Assembly: GCA_949317995.1 (NCBI GenBank)
Contig: OX439039.1
Span: 18,901,282-18,965,281 of the forward strand
DNA: 64,000 nt
Reading direction: 5' to 3'
Source of the DNA: Acholoe squamosa
Taxonomy: Eukaryota > Annelida > Polychaeta > Phyllodocida > Polynoidae
This document shows, piece by piece, positions 10,809 through 21,679 of this stretch; the stretch's first letter is position 1, and every line of letters begins with the position of its first letter. The notes under the pieces were generated by a model that was not told where the DNA came from, ran no database searches, and was given only the letters and a program-made list of their open reading frames with translations. The translations under genes and the position numbers were made by a program.

Positions 10809-12615
10809 AGCTGCATGCTCCATGCAGGAGGCTGTTCCCCAGTGCTGCATCCATGCAGGAGTCAGTCCCCAAATGCAGCATCCATGCAGGAGTCAGTCTC
10901 CAAGTGCAGCATCCATGCAGGAGTCAGTCCCCAAATGCAGCATCTATGCAGGAGTCAGTCTATAAGTGCTGCATCCATGCAGGAGTCAGTCCCACATTGC
11001 AGCATCCATGCAGGAGTCAGTCCCCAAATGTAGCATCAATGCAGGAGTCAGTCCTCAAATGCGGCATCCATGCAGGAGCCAGTCCCACAGTGCTGCATCC
11101 ATGCAGGAGTCAGTCCCCTAATGCTGCACCCATGCAGGAGTCATTCCCCCAGTGCTGCATGCTCCATGCAGGAGTCAGTCCCCCAGTGCTGCATGCTCCA
11201 TGCAGGAGTCAGTCCCCCAGTGCTGCATGCTCCATGCAGGAGTCATTCCCCCAGTGCTGCATGCTCCATGCAGGAGTCAGTCCCCCAGTGCTGCATGTTC
11301 CATGCAGGAGTCAGTCCCCCCAGTGCTGAATCCATGTGGGAGTCAGTCCCTCAGTACTGCACCCATGCATGAGCCAGTTCCCAAGTGCTGCATCCATGCA
11401 GGAGTCAGTCCCTCAGTGCTGCAGCCATGCATGAGCCAGTTCCCAAGTGCTGCATCCATGCAGGAGCCAGTCCCCAAGTGCTGCATCCATGCAGGAGCCA
11501 GTCCCAAGTGCTGCATCCTTGCAGGAGCCAGTCCCCCAGTGCTGCATCCATGCAGGAGCCAGTCCCAAGTGCTGCATCCATGCAGGAGCCAGTCCCGTGT
11601 GCTGCATCCATGCAGGAGTCAGTCCCAAGTGCTGCATCCATGCAGGAGCCAGTCCCCCAGTGCTGCATGCTCCATGCAGGAGTCAGTACCCCCAGTGCTG
11701 CATCCATGCAGGAGTCAGTCCCGTGTGCTGCATCCATGCAGAAGTCAGTCCCGTGTGCTGCATCCATGCAGAAGTCAGTCCCCCAGTGCTGCATGCTCCA
11801 TGCAGGAGCCAGTCCCAAGTGCTGCATCCATGCAGGAGCCAGTCCCCCAGTGCTGCATCCATGCAGGAGCCAGTCCCAAGTGCTCCATCCATGCAGGAGC
11901 CAGTCCCGTGTGCTGCATCCATGCAGGAGTCAGTCCCATGTGCTGCATCCATGCAGGAGCCAGTCCCCCAGTGCTGCATGCTCCATGCAGGAGTCAGTAC
12001 CCCCAGTGCTGCATCCATGCAGGAGTCAGTCCCGTGTGCTGCATCCATGCAGGAGTCAGTCCCCCAGTGCTGCATGCTCCATGCAGGAGTTAGTCCCCCC
12101 AGTGCTGCATCCATGCAGGAGCCAGTCCCGTGTGCTGCATCCATGCAGGAGTCAGTCCCCCAGTGCTGCATCCATGCAGGAGTCAGTCCCCCAGTGCTGC
12201 ATGCTCCATGCAGGAGTCAGTCCCCCCAGTGCTGCATCCATGCAGGAGTCAGTCCCCCCAGTGCTGCATCCATGCAGGAGTCAGTCCCCCCAGTGCTGCA
12301 TCCATGCAGGAGCCAGTCCCGTGTGCTGCATCCATGCAGGAGTCAGTCCCCCAGTGCTGCATGCTCCATGCAGGAGTCAGCCCCCAGTGCTGCATCCATG
12401 TAGGAGTCAGTCCCCCCAGTGCTGCATCCATGCAGGAGTCAGTCCCCCCAGTGCTGCATCCATGCAGGAGCCAGTCCCGTGTGCTGCATCCATGCAGGAG
12501 CCAGTCCCCCAGTGCTGCATGCTCCATGCAGGAGCCAGTCCCCCAGTGCTGCATCCATGCAGGAGCCAGTCCCCCAGTGCTGCATCCATGCAGAAGCCAG
12601 TCCTCCAGTGCTGCA
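10809..12615. repeat. 1.8-kb minisatellite, about 28-34 bp units
   Basis: The basic unit is GTGCTGCATCCATGCAGGAG followed by TCAGTCCCCCA, with about 58 copies. Variants swap GTCAG for GCCAG, vary the C run, use CCCGTGT or CCCAAGT before the next TGCTGC, or insert GCT to give TGCATGCTCCATGCA. The GCT-insert type is homogenised at about 11150-11310. Farther right it recurs inside a higher-order repeat: the block near 11660-11770 reappears about 311 bp later near 11970-12080. Because units are near 30 bp and lack stops in most frames, frames of 100-436 codons are open on both strands. Nothing supports translation. Confidence 0.95.
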
Positions 12616-15600
12616 TCTATGCATCGAATAGACCTAAAGGGTTGGGCACTGCTGCGATACCACTGCTGCACCATTGTTTTAAACAGGAAGGTTAAGAGTC
12701 TGGACATGAAGAATAGGGCAAAGAAATTTGACCCTGCATCTTCTTTAAGTTGACATCTTCCGCCAAGCTGGGCAGCCTATATTAACACAGTGCAGGTGAA
12801 GACAGCCTGTGTGACCCCTGGATCCTGGTGAGGACCCCAGGCCCTGGGGGAGGAGGCAGTAGGATAAGGCTGGCTGATCTTAAGGACCTGATCACAGAGG
12901 GGTAAGGGTGTTAGGGGAGCATGGGGAGGGAGAGTCACAGATCAGCAGTCAGATAGACGATGTGCATGACCACCCTGCACCTTGAGCAGCTTTACAGGTC
13001 TCCACCCCCCCCCCCAACCTTCACCCAAATATATATTGGCTTATGGCGACTTCATGAAGCTGGTATGTACCCACCAAGGTAGTTTCCTAATCTTACCTAC
13101 ACCTTAACACCCAACAGATATTATCTTGAGCTGTCTTTCTACATTATGATAAATTCACATTCTTTGTGTTATCTATTTCTTCCCCACTTGTCACCTGCTA
13201 GCGGAATTCGCTACCTAAACACAGATTGGGACATAATGGTGATATTATTCATATCAACATAAATCGTTTCAATACCCATCTAGGTACCACTGGAAAAGTT
13301 TTGACAAATAAATGATAGACAATAATCATTCATCACTCGGTTGCCAAAATCCTTTGAGGAAAACACAACAATCGTTTGTAATCCTGTGTAAGGATCCAGA
13401 CAGACAAAGATACAAGGTAACATACATGGCACATAGCGTTGAGAAAAGTCCTTTATCAAAGCCTTTAGTGTCTGTGTTGAAAGGCCATTGATTTGTGAGG
13501 ACTTATCTATCGGATTGTCCTCTTATCACTCCCATGGATCCTAAACCTGAGTGTAGATAGAGGTGGTCCTGGCTGACTTAGGACAACTAGCTGACAGGTG
13601 GATAAATTACCTGAAATGGGATAGGACCCATTTAATCCTATAAGGACAGCATGTGGCTTCAATGAACTATGCCCCCATGTCATCACATTATGCATGATAC
13701 TGCTTGGACGCAGCCCTGGTGAGTTACTCGTCATGACCGTAGGCTGTAGGTATGCCTCACTCAGATCAAATGGACCTTAATCTCAAAGAGTCAGCAGAAT
13801 CTACCATAGCACACCAGTCTTTTTTGCGCATCATGACAACTAAGTGAATGCAAGGTCTTGAGGCAACAATCAATGTTGCAGGGTTAAAGTCTAGTGTTAC
13901 AGGACCTGTGTAGATTTAGCCATATCAGACTTGCACACAGTCATACTAATTGTTATGTATAGCCCCAGTCCTCTGCCCAACCAGCCTGACCCTGACCCAG
14001 GCCCCATGAATAAGGAATCTCACAGAGATAGGATGAGCAATTAGAAAAAAAGGGTTCATGAATCTGGACTTGATGCTAATGGTAGTTGTAGCCCTCTGTA
14101 AACACAATACGCGTGATTCATGCATTTATTCCACCAGGGGGCACCACCTCTATCCGTGTCTGAGTGATAGGGCGTTTCACTTTATTTAAGACAATATTTC
14201 ATTAGTGAGATCTCCCCTAACCCCTGCCCACCCAAGGGGGACGCCACGATAACCAACCATACCCACTATTATTAATTAGCCTGCAAATCCAGACAAGTTT
14301 TTCTTAATTTGTGTATTCAATTAAGCGTGATAATTATGCATATGTGTTGACTGCAGGGTCCCAGGTTGGGGATTAAGGGTCACCGCGGCACACTGGGCAG
14401 TGGGGTGAAGGATTAGGAAGCTGGGTGGACTAATTACTCTAAATCCACCCTGGGAAGGTGATAATCTAAGGGGGGTTGATGGGGAGAGGGTGATGATATT
14501 AAAGGATGATGGGGGAGGGGGTGATGAGGCATGAGCAGACACCCTGACTTGTGATCCACACTGTGCAGGGAGATAACACTTTAAAGGTGACACAGAACTT
14601 TAAAACGCTTCAGTCAGCTTCAGCTATAAGTGTGAAAATTGGTTGGTGAGTCTCATTTCCAGGGTGGCATTCTCGAATCAAACGCACCTCATAGCATTGA
14701 TACACTCCTTAAAGGGTCGGAATGATGCTTTGATGCGCTACTGGTGAGTCAACTGACCAGCACTGCGTTAGGGGCATCATGCCAACCAAGTAACATAGCC
14801 CTAAATGTATCATGCACTCCTTCAGGGTTTGCCAGGATGCAGACAGCGCCGCCTGACGACATGATAAGACATGATTTATCAATTATCACTGTGAGGTTCA
14901 TGGCTCGGGTGTGGTCAGGATGATGGCCATGGACGGATGGTTGTTAAAAGGAGGGGGGATGCAAATATGAACAATCACTCTCCATGAATCCATGGAATAA
15001 TAGCGAACTCTGACTCTGGCCTTTACCCCTTTTAATTCTTGAAAAATGCAGGATAATAATTTATTTCCCCTTCTCTTCGGACTTTCTGATGACGTCTTGG
15101 AATATGAGGGTTGTTAAAATGGCATGTATTACATGCAGATTCTTAGGGGGCAGTTTGGTAATTCTTACCTCTCAATGCCGACAACCATGAATGAGCCAGT
15201 CACTCCCTTAGCTATCTGCCTCTGACTCTCTGTCTTTCTGTGAGTCTGCCTGCCTATCTGCCTGTCTGTGGATATGTCATTATACCATCAATATGTATTT
15301 GTTTTAGAGAACATTGCATTCAAAGCAATATTCTATATATATATACATGCAGACAGACATAACTTATAGGGCCTATAATCATAAAAATCTACTTGATCGC
15401 CCTCAAATGTGATCAAGATAACCAAAGGCATGATCGTTCCAGAAATTCATTGGCCTCCATTTCCTGATCAGTATCCTGACTTCTTCCGCCCACTTTTTAC
15501 AGTTAATCTTTTGACTGTCTGAAGACACAATTGACAGAATTGAATTATCCCAGAAAAGACCCCCTGATCAAAGTGGGTTTAGCTGAGTGCATTTTTTCCT

Positions 15601-16254
15601 AATTTGTGTTGCGGGTCTCTCTTCCTTTTTTACTGGTTGTGTCAGGGAAGACGTATGAGCAAGTCGTCCATCATATGGTGCCAGAGCTGCCAGGGTCAAC
15701 GAGGACTTGACAATGAGGGAGGACCTTGGGGATGAGCGCTGGGATTCTAAACCCTGGGGCTTACTGTCATGCTTTCTATGTCAAGTATAACCAACTGTGA
15801 CCACGACTTGTCTTGCTAAGGTCTATCTGGTGTTATCTGAGGAAAGTAGGCGTTGAATATGAATGTAACTCTATAGTAAATACAGTTCCTTATCTCGTGC
15901 AGACATATTAGCCGTAAGGATACATGAATTCTGTAAGCTATTGATAAGAAATACGATGCTAATTGTACTTGATTATATATAAATCTATGCACAATCAATG
16001 GATAGGGACTAACTGGCCGGTTAGTCCGTTTATATGTTTCTCACCTTCACCAAACAGGGTAGACAGAATTCAAAGTGGACGGGTTGAGAATAAATGTTAA
16101 AAGCAAACGAGAATAGACAAATCAGATAATGGAGACTTTGTATCCAGTTGTGAACAGAGACTAGTAGGGTATAGAATCAGTATGCAGTGCATCCCCCAGA
16201 CCACCACCACCATTCGGCAATTAAAATTCATTAAGGCATACGTCAGGAATGATT
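12616..16254. other. Anonymous stretch
   Basis: No gene recognised. The stretch holds a C run near 13004-13015 and a degenerate segment at 13625-13700 (ATAAGGACAGCATG and AACTATGCCC words) that resembles 25793-25855. At 14697-14790 TGATACACTCC, CAGCACTG and GGCATCATGCCAACCA match the dispersed motif family beside the big array. A perfect CTCF-like core is at 14131-14144. Near 14400-14540 the DNA is G-rich, and the overlapping minus-strand frame is compositional. Confidence 0.6.
14131..14144 (+). promoter_or_regulatory. CTCF-like core motif
   Basis: CCACCAGGGGGCAC matches all 14 positions of the bilaterian CTCF core (CCASYAGRKGGCRS). Under equal base frequencies a perfect match is expected about 0.03 times in 64 kb counting both strands. 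Occupancy and orientation-dependent function are inference. Confidence 0.45.
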
Positions 16255-16380
16255 AATTTACGTCACACGATCCGTCCCGACACCTACAGCGTCCGTGGCG
16301 TCAAATCAGCCAATCAGCGCGCGAGAACCCATTTGCTGCGGCGCACCGGAAGTGACCGTCGTTTGTCGGCGTATGAATAC
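16255..16380. promoter_or_regulatory. Promoter-like cluster: CRE, CCAAT, ETS words in CpG-rich DNA
   Basis: TTACGTCAC (CRE-like) near 16258, CCAATCA (16310-16316, NF-Y-like) and CACCGGAAGTGAC (ETS-like core CCGGAAGT, 16346-16353) lie within 100 bp in a CpG-rich patch. These three words together are common at animal housekeeping promoters. No coding exon is visible on either side, so it could be a promoter of an unannotated transcript, an enhancer or chance. Confidence 0.4.
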
Positions 16381-16705
16381 AAAGTAGCGGATTGAGATGC
16401 AGCAGAGGTGGTGATTATCCTTTGTCTGCGGCTTATCGGCGCTTATCGGGCAAACTGGAGGTAGCAAGGAGCGATTAGGGAGTTGATAGGGGGTGGTGGG
16501 AGAGAGTCAAAGCTTGGAGGTACATGGAATGTGCTATAATGAACCTTTACGTATTCCATGTATACATACATGTATGAGAAGTTTGCTAATGAGCTGTTAA
16601 CAGGTACACTAAACCATCTGATTATTAATTTGCATTCCTCCACTCATCTGCAGATGTTGGCACTAATGGAAGTTTTGATTTGTTTTCGCTTGTTTGAATT
16701 ATACT

Positions 16706-16930
16706 CTTAACCCATTGAGGGCTAGCATCGACTATAGTCAACACCATGGTAGGCCTAGCATCGACTATAGTCGATGCCATGGTAGGCCTAGCATCGACTA
16801 TAGTCGATGCCCATTATATAGGATTTGTATAGGAATTGAAAATAGGCTCGTCCTCTAGGAACTACACTTTTTTCAGAGGCCGTCCCCATGGTCAGGACAA
16901 CCATTTTTGCTCTGTCCTTAAAGGGTTAAG
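16706..16930. mobile_element. 225-bp MITE-like element with CTTAACCC inverted ends
   Basis: The left end CTTAACCCATTGAGGGC (16706-16722) pairs with the right end, whose reverse complement is CTTAACCCTTTAAGGAC, matching at 14 of 17 positions. Most of the left half (16722-16812) is a 33-bp tandem repeat of 2.7 units. Each unit has the self-complementary word GCATCGACTATAGTCGATGC (perfect in the last two units, decayed in the first) plus CCATGGTAGGCC. The right 75 bp resembles a degenerate segment at 31743-31817, so the family is dispersed. No coding capacity. Confidence 0.65.
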
Positions 16931-19900
16931 TCCGTTTTGCTTTTCCCAATATCTTTCAGCATTCCTCTCCAGCAACGTCCGATCGGTTGTCTAGAGGGCC
17001 TTGCCAAAAAAGGAAAGGTGAACCAAAACGTTTTCATATTGCTAAAAAAAGTATTCTCGTCAGATCAGGAAGGTAAAACATTATATGACATTAGGTAGAG
17101 GTGTAATTTGTCCATTCCCTATTTTCTTAATATACTTTTACTGATCAGTTCTTTGGCAATACTGTGAAAACGAGTTAGTCCTTGCACGAGTTAGTCCTTG
17201 CACGTTTCCATCAGTAATCTCTAAAAGCTTGATAGAGGTTCTTCCCCGTTTGCTTTTGCCAAGACCTTCCTGGGACAGAGAATCCTCAGATGGTGCCATA
17301 GGACATGGGCATTTCTTTAAATTGGTTGTTACCCGTCATATGAAATATAGAAAGGTTGAATACCTTAAGGCCCTTCCTTAATGCAGGAAAACAACAAAAC
17401 GATCAGGGACATATAATGATGTCCATACAAAAGGATAAGATGAAACATCCCGATGACACATCCGACTGAGCACTAAACATCCCTTCCTTTTGTCCCGCAC
17501 GCTTCACTCCATACCCATCAGCCCAAGTTAAAACATGTTTATGAGTGTTAAGCATCCCGAACCAAACCTTTCAGCATTAAACCTCATATCAAAATGATAT
17601 TAACATGTTTACACAAGGGCGCTTAGTTTCAATGTTAGTTTGTATTAGGGGTGTGTAGGATGGTAAGCCCCTATTACAATGCCTACACCAGGCTATCAAT
17701 GCATTCAGCATCCACGTGGCAGGGCTGATAGAGACTGTAAACCTGGCTGGTGTCAGGCTCAGTGTGTGTGTTTACATTATGATCCTGGCAGCATTGAACA
17801 ATCATGGCGACATTACTCTAATGTTACAGTGGCACATTACCCTCTGTGTGGACAAGGTTTTAGGGTGGGGAGATAATGTGGTGTTACCATAAAGGGGCAT
17901 GGGGAGCAGGCTTATGGGCCCCTTTAAGGTGAGTAGCGTATCTCAATAACCTGTACCCTTTTGTTGGTATGGTGCTCTAAGGGCCGATCAGGAGGTCTTG
18001 GCATGATGCACTGATGCAGGTTCAAAAAGTCAAGATGTCAGAAGATGAGGCATCCTGTTGTCCCTAAAGACTCCCAGTTATGGTGATATTTCAGTAGGCT
18101 GAATTCGGACGGTGTTACTTTTGAGTCTCCAGATCGAAAGTCCTGAATATTTTCCAAAACTGAAATGATGAGGAAAGTTAAACCCTAAAAGAGAACAGAG
18201 AATAGGACAAGAGAACCGAAAGAAATTTTAGGTCGCTCACCATGAAAAAAAGTCCATTGCATGTGCTCGTCCACATTGAATTATGCTAGATGTAAGATTG
18301 CAAAATACAAAGCTGCCCTTTTGTGGACTGCTTTATTTACAACATTTCCTGCTTCCACTCCAAGCGATTTCACACTTTGATGTTGAAAATAAACATAAGC
18401 TGAATACAACTAACATAATAATATATGTGTTTTACTAAATTCTGTTACCATATTGCCCTTATCTCATGATTGCTGTGTACAGCTACTTAACTTATATGCC
18501 TGTAGTTTCTAAGAGATTTGAAGAAAGGAATCATTTATTTCCTGACACACCACGGGCTGCCGTTTTACTGTAGTTGCCCCTAATTTGTAGGACGCGTCCT
18601 GACCTGACAATCAAATGTCAGCACTTTAATCCCTTTGACCTTTGTGACCTTCACTTTGACCTTTGTATCCTTCAGAAGAGCCTACCCCTACTACCGAGTG
18701 GGTAGTCACATAGGGGTTTGGGTTTTGGTTATTAACAATGGAAGATTATCTCTCATTCAGAACCTCTCCCCAATCTTCACCTGTACACCTGCACTCCGCG
18801 ATTTTACCATCAAAATATTCGTCCATTACTTAAAAGACCTTTAGTGTCGGAGGTGTGATTTGAGATTAAAAAATACACAAAGAGGAACTAGAATGTCCAT
18901 AAAGTAAAAACCACGAAGGATAATTTTATAGCAAGAAGCAGGTTCTGGGAAGGTAGGAATGTTGTAACCCTTTAACCTAATATAGAATGACAATTTGGCC
19001 TCATTTGTGTGACCTTTACAACTAAAAGGTTAAGCATGTCGTATTTGAATCTAATTATGCACATTACTTTACGAGGGCCAAACTGAGAGAAGACTCCTCG
19101 ACAGGCTGGGCCGCCATATGTATGATATAGATAAAGGCGAGGACACCACTGTAGGCAGACACTTCATTTCATGTCCCCCAGACAATCCCTTGGGCTGGGA
19201 CAAAGGAGTCTCTATCAGTGTACTTAGTTTCATAAAACATCCCCCTAAAACTCCTGAGGGGGATGCAGAGAGAAATCAAGAGGAAAGAAGGTGGATGCAT
19301 CGACTAAGCAGCATCACACCAAAGGGCCTCAATCTCTTAGATTAATCTAACACAGAGCCAACTCAGCATATATTACTCCGTTGATAAACAAAAACACAAC
19401 GCTGAGTCCGCAACTGTGAAAGGAATTATATGGCACTCATGACCATACGGACATTGTCCTACCACCTTTTAATCCACTGTTTTAGCCATGGTTGCAGACT
19501 TGTTGCGTCACCCTCAGTGATGCAACCCACCTAGGACCTGACCCCCTAGGTGGCCTTACAACCCCCAGAATTGAGCACTTGGGGTTTTTTTTCTAGATTA
19601 AAATTAAAATCTAATTCTCAACCACCCAAAACCTAAAACCTAATGGCCACCACCATTATGACATTAATCTGACCTATTGGACTACACAGACAGCCCAGCA
19701 TAAGAAAAAATTATTTTCAATAAATTTTCTTAAGCTCCACTAAAATTCAAGAATATTCTATAAACCTACTTTTGCTAGGTATAAAATATTCCCACATCGC
19801 GCCTGACGAGACATTTAGTTTGAAACCACACTTTCACAAAGCCACTACTGGCCTCAGTCTGTCTGTTAAAACCCCACTCACCCACTTGATCATTTATCCG

Positions 19901-20900
19901 TAAACTCTGCTAGGAGTCAAATTCTCAATCTACACCTAACATATGCTTGGAGAATGTATATGGAAACATTGCATCATGGGTAACACAGATCTGTAAGCTG
20001 CACCCCTATTGGTTAGCAGCCTGAGTTGTCATGGTGAGCATCAGTTGGATGCAAAGTCAAAATCTGACACTTTGTGGTAGCGTTTCAGAGGGGACAGTCA
20101 CCCACCGTTCTACTCTGCACATTACTTTAGGGTCAAACCAGCAGTTAGAGGAGATATTAGCCAGAAATCTGCTTAAGTTAGATCTTTTAGTGTAAATAAA
20201 TTGCACAAAATTACAAATAATTGTTTAGGTGAGTGCTAAGAAAAGAGGCGGTCGGCTAGCTGAAGCTGGTGTGTTCAATTAGCTTTGTTAACTACTTTGA
20301 CTGATTGATTCTGCCAAACAGTTGTGTGCTCTGACTAATTATCCAAGTAAAAACGTCTTAATTGATAAGAAGTATCTGTAAGGTGTGCTATCAATGAATC
20401 AAAGGTACCTGGGATTTCTTTCTGCGCAAAACGGACTGCTGTCAACTTATTCACTCAACATAGATGTGCTTGTCAGATAGGCCTAATTAAGGTCCAGATT
20501 AATGTAAAAATTAAAATATTAATGGTGTCCGTTTGAGACCCTGTTTTTGCGTATTGTTAAGGTGACAATACATTTTTGCAGAGCAAGGGAAAACCAGTTG
20601 ATAATGGCAAATGTACGTCTAACGTTTGATACAGTTTGCACAAAATGTAGTTATTAACATATCCTGGGAACTCCCATCCACTAACTACAATTATAGTAAA
20701 GCAGCAATGAGAGAGGGCGGATGAAAACCCGCTCTCCAAGGTATAAAGATTTATACATCTTGGAAGTTTATTTCTCTTCTTTCATACGATGGCCTACTAA
20801 TTGTTGATATCACTATACATCAGAAAGTCAATAAATAAGGAAGTCACAAATTGTGAGTATAGTATGCAGTGTGAGTGTTTGTACAAAGGAGTGATTAGCA
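16931..20900. other. Anonymous stretch
   Basis: No gene recognised. Frames of 60-75 codons are isolated and have no recognisable domain. A 16-bp tandem duplication (CGAGTTAGTCCTTGCA twice) lies at 17171-17202. AACCCTTTAA at 18967 and a nuclear-receptor-like site at 18636-18662 are the only distinctive words. Nothing else stands out. Confidence 0.6.
18636..18662 (-). promoter_or_regulatory. Triple nuclear-receptor half-site (AGGTCA), including a DR3
   Basis: Three TGACCT words start at 18636, 18645 and 18657, so on the minus strand AGGTCA is repeated in direct orientation with 6-bp and 3-bp gaps. The 3-bp gap is a DR3 arrangement. The outer copies are extended as AAAGGTCAAA, close to HNF4/COUP/ERR-type half-sites. 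Function is inferred from the motif. A fourth TGACCTTT lies near 19010. Confidence 0.4.
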
Positions 20901-20961
20901 GAGTATGCGGTGCCCAGGTGCCAGATCTACCTGCTATCAGGAAGCCCTGGTACGTCCACAG

Positions 20962-20988
20962 GAGCAGCTCACCCACACTGAGCTGCTC
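20962..20988. promoter_or_regulatory. Paired GAGCWGCTC palindromes
   Basis: GAGCAGCTC (20962-20970) and GAGCTGCTC (20980-20988) lie 18 bp apart. The word is palindromic about a central A/T. At least ten exact copies occur in the window, several as pairs. It may be a dimeric binding site or a remnant of a dispersed repeat. Confidence 0.35.
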
Positions 20989-21633
20989 ACCGAGATGATC
21001 GGGAAGCCATACAGCGCATGTAGACTTGGTCCTGGGTCTGAGGTATTTCTTTTTCCTCATCATATCTTACCCACATCCAACCTTGGTCCTTCACCAGGGA
21101 CATGAGTAGAGCGATGCTGGATAGAATTTGGAAAGTCGGCATGGCTGTATGCCTTTTAGCAGGAGGGAAAGAGGTCATGATGCCTCTTGGATTGGCCCCA
21201 GGGGGATTTAAGGAGCAGGGATGCAGCACTGTTACTCGCATTCCATAGAAATATCAAAGACACAGGGTGGCAAAGGAACATAAAATGAATTGATTGATAT
21301 AGTCTCCAATGGGATAAAATGGTTTCCATGTGCATTATAATGATAAGATCATTAAAACACTGGGTTTCATAGGCTGGCTTTAATGCACGAATTGTTTGAA
21401 CAAAGTCGGCCGATGGGGCCCAGTAGACTATTGGTGAAAGAGCTACTGAAACCCTCCGACGGAGAAACAACCAAAGACATATGGTATGAATTCAGTCATA
21501 TCGAAGTCAGGCGTAATTCACTATTCCATTTACCGATTACAGAAATATTAAGTCTCACATTGCCCTAACATGATGTATAGGCCTACATTAAGTCAGGCCA
21601 ATCTCAGACATTGACAAGTCTATGGTATGCTGT

Positions 21634-21673
21634 GAGCTGCTCAGTGCGATGAACTGCTGGGTATGAGCTGCTC
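21634..21673. promoter_or_regulatory. Paired GAGCTGCTC, 31 bp apart
   Basis: GAGCTGCTC occurs at 21634-21642 and 21665-21673, with a related GAACTGCTG between them. The spacing equals about three helical turns and is close to that of the pairs at 35895/35927 and 44964/44997. Confidence 0.35.
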
Positions 21674-21679
21674 CCTACA

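Noticed and set aside
10809-12615. Possible CRISPR-like array of ~30-bp repeats
   Set aside because: Units are contiguous with no unique spacers and the context is eukaryotic; it is a minisatellite.
10814-12753. Many long open frames (up to 436 codons on +, 162 on -) with Cys/His/Ser-rich periodic translations
   Set aside because: They come from a minisatellite with few stop codons; all + frames and some - frames are open at once, so openness is not evidence of coding.
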